Origin: Bacteroidetes bacterium UBA7692
GTDB taxonomy: Bacteria; Bacteroidota; Bacteroidia; Chitinophagales; LD1
Length of the DNA: 9,124 nucleotides
Assembly: GCA_002482725.1 (NCBI GenBank)
Contig: DLGO01000134.1
Span: forward strand, 1 to 9,124
Reading direction: 5' to 3'
Part shown: positions 6,731 through 9,124 of the stretch, in pieces
How the letters are laid out: every line of letters starts with the position of its first letter
Position numbering within the stretch: position 1 is the first letter of the stretch
The notes under the pieces: model-generated
Told to the model about the DNA's origin: nothing
The model's input: the letters and a program-made list of their open reading frames with translations, nothing else
Databases searched by the model: none
Position numbers and translations under genes: made by a program

Positions 6731-7611
6731 CAGGGAATATTCCTCAAATTGGAGAGAGCTACTTGCTAAGACAAGGTGTCAATCTCTGTTTAGAAGTTTT
6801 CTTATTATTCGAGTACAATTCGCCTCAATCTATTGACAATTTGCTTTACAAACATCCAAAAGGAATAGGACAAGAAACCTTGTATAACATACTTATAGAA
6901 TTACGGAATTTAGGAATAGTTCAAAAAGCTGATGAAAACTATTATATCACAGATAACATAATCGTCTCAAGAGAAGGATTTATAGAGTATATCACAAAAA
7001 AATTCCAAAATTACACTCCTTATCTGCATTTAAAAAAACTAACCCAAGGCAAGATAACTAAGGCTGATGTCATTTTCACACTAAAAACAACTTTCAAACA
7101 AGAATTTCAGGATAATACCTGGGATTCCTACGCAAAAAATATAATAAGTTGGTTTCTACTGTCTGACTTAGATATAAAGGGCCGTTTCATTGAGCCTAAA
7201 AAAGGTCGAACAAACAAAAATAGTTACTCACTAAATAATCGAAGTTTATCCATTCCTAGAAGTTCAATCAAAGAAATTTTAGAACTTATACCTTTGTTAG
7301 AGAATGATTCAACTCTTGTAAATAGTAAATTTAATAGAGACCTCCTATTGCTTGATGTAATTAATCTCGATAATAATCTAACCGATTTTGGAAGAGATTT
7401 GATTTTCAAAAATGAAAGTGAAACATTAAAGAGCTTAAAAGAAAAAGCAATTCAGTTACCCAAAATGAAAGAACTTAAAGATTTAATAGTTCATAGACCA
7501 AAAACAAGAGCTAAAGAACTAATAGGTAAACTACCAATTGATTTTTTCGATGGCGAAAAAGAAAGTTCCAAAATAATATATGCTACAAAAGCACTTACAT
7601 GGGTAAGATAA
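6703..7611 (+). CDS. C-terminal winged-helix part of the nuclease-NTPase protein, separated by a frameshift
   Basis: The only start that fits an independent protein is a TTG at 6703, overlapping the previous frame by 28 bp. Its first residues (DIYRDYLVTG) more probably continue the upstream NTPase, giving a joint protein of about 883 residues. Residues of about 25-85 look like a winged helix: SIDNLLYKHP, then ETLYNILIELRNLGIV and a YYIT wing. A middle helical segment has the pattern TWDSYAKNIISWFLL (about 138-152). Near 190-245 a second winged-helix-like segment contains RDLLLLDVINL and LTDFGRDLIF. No TPR, WD40 or other sensor repeats, the usual C-terminal detectors of STAND proteins, are visible. 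If translated separately, translational coupling through the overlap would be the likely route. Composition is as AT-rich as the first half. I do not know a named family for this module. Confidence 0.7.
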   Translation: MDIYRDYLVTGNIPQIGESYLLRQGVNLCLEVFLLFEYNSPQSIDNLLYKHPKGIGQETLYNILIELRNLGIVQKADENYYITDNIIVSREGFIEYITKKFQNYTPYLHLKKLTQGKITKADVIFTLKTTFKQEFQDNTWDSYAKNIISWFLLSDLDIKGRFIEPKKGRTNKNSYSLNNRSLSIPRSSIKEILELIPLLENDSTLVNSKFNRDLLLLDVINLDNNLTDFGRDLIFKNESETLKSLKEKAIQLPKMKELKDLIVHRPKTRAKELIGKLPIDFFDGEKESSKIIYATKALTWVR

Positions 7612-7720
7612 TCATTCCCTGTTATTAAATCCCTAATCCACACACCCAAATTACCCCATCCCGCCAAAATGTCGTATTATAGTACCTCATTAGTTTTATA
7701 TATAAGCAAATACAGTACAA

Positions 7721-9052
7721 TTGACTTTCGAAGAATTTAATTTTGACCCTACACTTTTAGAGGGTCTTAGCGCAATGGGTTTCACAAAAGCAACCCCTAT
7801 ACAAGAGCAGGCAATACCTATCATTCTCGCCAACAAAGATTTAATAGCATGCGCGCAAACAGGCACCGGAAAAACCGCAGCCTTTCTACTGCCTATTCTA
7901 CATAAGATAACACAGTCCGGCCACAAGCACATCAACACTTTGGTGATTGCACCTACCCGCGAGCTTGCCTTGCAGATAGACCAGCAGATAGAAGCGCTTG
8001 CTTACTTCATCAATGTAAGCTCATGCGCCATATACGGCGGTGGCGATGGCATGGTGTGGGAGCAGCAAAAGAAAGCCCTGGAGCAAGGTGCAGATATCAT
8101 TATCGCTACACCGGGCAGGCTTATTTCCCTGCTTTCATCTGGCACCATCAACCTGAAGCACATTGAGCACCTTATCCTGGATGAAGCCGACCGCATGCTC
8201 GACATGGGTTTTTACGATGATATTGTAAAGATCATCAACATGCTGCCAAAGGAGCGTCAAACGATTTTGTTCTCTGCCACCATGCCTCCGAAAATGAGGA
8301 CGCTGGCCAACACCATTTCAAAAAATCCCGAGTCTGTAAACATTGCTATATCTAAGCCTGCCGAGGGCATCCTTCAGCAAGCCTACGTAGTGTACGACCA
8401 GCAGAAATTCCCTTTATTGAAATCTATCATCAAGGGAGGCAACTATAAAAGTGCCATCATTTTTGCAGGCACTAAAGACGAGGTAAAAAGGCTTGAATCA
8501 GGTCTTCAGCGCTCAGGTATAGACATCAAGGCTTTCCACTCCGACCTGGAGCAAAAGGAAAGGGAAGATATCATGCGCCAGTTCAAGAATAAGCAGCTAC
8601 CGATGCTTATCGGTACCGATATCCTTTCGCGTGGTATAGATGTGGATGGTATCGACCTGGTGGTGAACTACAACGTACCCGGCGATGCAGAAGACTACGT
8701 GCACCGCATAGGCCGTACTGCCCGTGCAGAAACTACCGGCACTGCGATAACCTTTATAGGTGAGCAGGACCAGCAAAGATTCCACCGTATAGAGACGCTC
8801 ATAGAAAAAGAAGTGCCTAAGATTCCAGTACCCGAAGCATTTGGCGAAGCCCCGGCTTACGACCCTAAGGCCAAAGGCCGTACAGGCAACTTCCGTGGAA
8901 ACGGTGGTAGTCATGGCGGTGGCAACAGGCAGGGCGGCAACCGAAGCGGTGGTGGTGGTTTCAAAGGTGGAAACAACCGCGGTGGAAACGGCGGTGGTGG
9001 CAACAGGCCTTCAGGCCCAAGGAAGCCTCCTGCAGCACAGAACCCTCAATAA
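7721..9052 (+). CDS. DEAD-box ATP-dependent RNA helicase, RhlE-like, TTG start
   Basis: This 443-residue protein has all core DEAD-box motifs: the Q motif around F3 to Q28 (ATPIQEQ), Walker A AQTGTGKT at 45-52, PTRELALQ, the DEAD box at 154-157, SAT at 185-187, and HRIGRTAR at 328-335. It unwinds short RNA duplexes using ATP and acts in ribosome assembly and RNA turnover, often at low temperature. From about residue 386 the tail is rich in Gly, Arg and Asn (GNFRGNGG, GGGGFKGG), a low-complexity RNA-binding tail typical of RhlE-like proteins. The start is a TTG at 7721. An in-frame TAA at 7703 lies upstream with no ATG between, and FEEF must be kept for the Q motif. The upstream gap of 109 bp shows no clear promoter. 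Composition is that of the chromosome flank, so the AT-rich island ends before this gene. Confidence 0.95.
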   Translation: MTFEEFNFDPTLLEGLSAMGFTKATPIQEQAIPIILANKDLIACAQTGTGKTAAFLLPILHKITQSGHKHINTLVIAPTRELALQIDQQIEALAYFINVSSCAIYGGGDGMVWEQQKKALEQGADIIIATPGRLISLLSSGTINLKHIEHLILDEADRMLDMGFYDDIVKIINMLPKERQTILFSATMPPKMRTLANTISKNPESVNIAISKPAEGILQQAYVVYDQQKFPLLKSIIKGGNYKSAIIFAGTKDEVKRLESGLQRSGIDIKAFHSDLEQKEREDIMRQFKNKQLPMLIGTDILSRGIDVDGIDLVVNYNVPGDAEDYVHRIGRTARAETTGTAITFIGEQDQQRFHRIETLIEKEVPKIPVPEAFGEAPAYDPKAKGRTGNFRGNGGSHGGGNRQGGNRSGGGGFKGGNNRGGNGGGGNRPSGPRKPPAAQNPQ

Positions 9053-9061
9053 GCTTTTTTA

Positions 9062-9124
9062 CTATTTACCTTTCGCTAGCAGGCCTTGTTCCAGATCTGC
9101 TATTATATCCTGCGCATCTTCTAT
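9062..9124 (-). CDS. C-terminal end of a PLP-dependent Cys/Met-metabolism enzyme (partial, cut by window edge)
   Basis: Reading the minus strand from 9124 gives an uninterrupted frame to TAG at 9062-9064, encoding IEDAQDIIADLEQGLLAKGK. The pattern GIEDaxDlIaDLexgL is the usual last helix of the trans-sulfuration enzyme family (cystathionine gamma-synthase or lyase, O-succinyl- or O-acetylhomoserine sulfhydrylase). These enzymes form or break the C-S bond of methionine and cysteine precursors with pyridoxal phosphate in the cytosol. The specific enzyme cannot be told from 20 residues. The gene converges on the helicase gene with nine bases between the stop codons, so the two transcripts must overlap at their 3' ends unless termination occurs inside the genes. 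Confidence 0.7.
   Translation of the reverse strand: MEDAQDIIADLEQGLLAKGK

Noticed and set aside
8597..8914. Minus-strand frame of 105 residues
   Set aside because: It is antisense to the conserved helicase C-terminal domain.

Overview
The window looks like a piece of a Bacteroidota chromosome, probably of the Chitinophagaceae or a related group. The main reasons are a secreted protein ending in a gliding-motility-associated (type IX secretion, type B) C-terminal domain, a perfect Bacteroidota -7 box (TAnnTTTG) directly before an arsR-type gene, the general absence of Shine-Dalgarno sequences, and a RhlE-like DEAD-box helicase with a Gly/Arg/Asn-rich tail. The assignment is inferred from protein families and not from a marker gene.

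Layout: 191-1981 (minus) is a secreted multi-FN3-like protein with the sorting domain. 2143-3324 (minus) is an unrecognised four-helix membrane protein that looks like a duplicated unit of two membrane helices plus a soluble domain. 3484-3771 (plus) is a small ArsR-like winged-helix repressor, followed after 222 bp by 3994-4743 (plus), a short-chain dehydrogenase/reductase. A repeated ATCGATAY element lies at the arsR promoter and between the two genes, so the regulator may control both itself and the reductase. Two hairpins, at 4770-4798 and 4833-4868, then mark the end of this block.

From about 4800 to 7615 the base composition falls visibly to a strongly AT-rich level. This stretch holds one locus: a predicted PD-(D/E)xK nuclease fused to a STAND-like P-loop NTPase (4961-6730) and, in the -1 frame with a 28-bp overlap, its apparent C-terminal winged-helix part (6703-7611). 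The protein pattern runs smoothly across the two frames if one base is added near 6706. I therefore read them as one roughly 883-residue gene broken by a one-base deletion, a sequencing error, or possibly a recoding site. Domain order and composition fit an acquired anti-phage or anti-plasmid defence protein of the Avs-like type. This is the most interesting part of the window.

Composition returns to normal at 7721-9052 (plus), a DEAD-box RNA helicase with a TTG start. Ten bases further on, the window edge cuts a convergent gene (9062-9124, minus) whose last 20 residues look like the C-terminus of a Cys/Met-metabolism PLP enzyme. No integrase, transposase, tRNA, rRNA or CRISPR array was seen. 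Every gap between genes is shorter than 300 bp.
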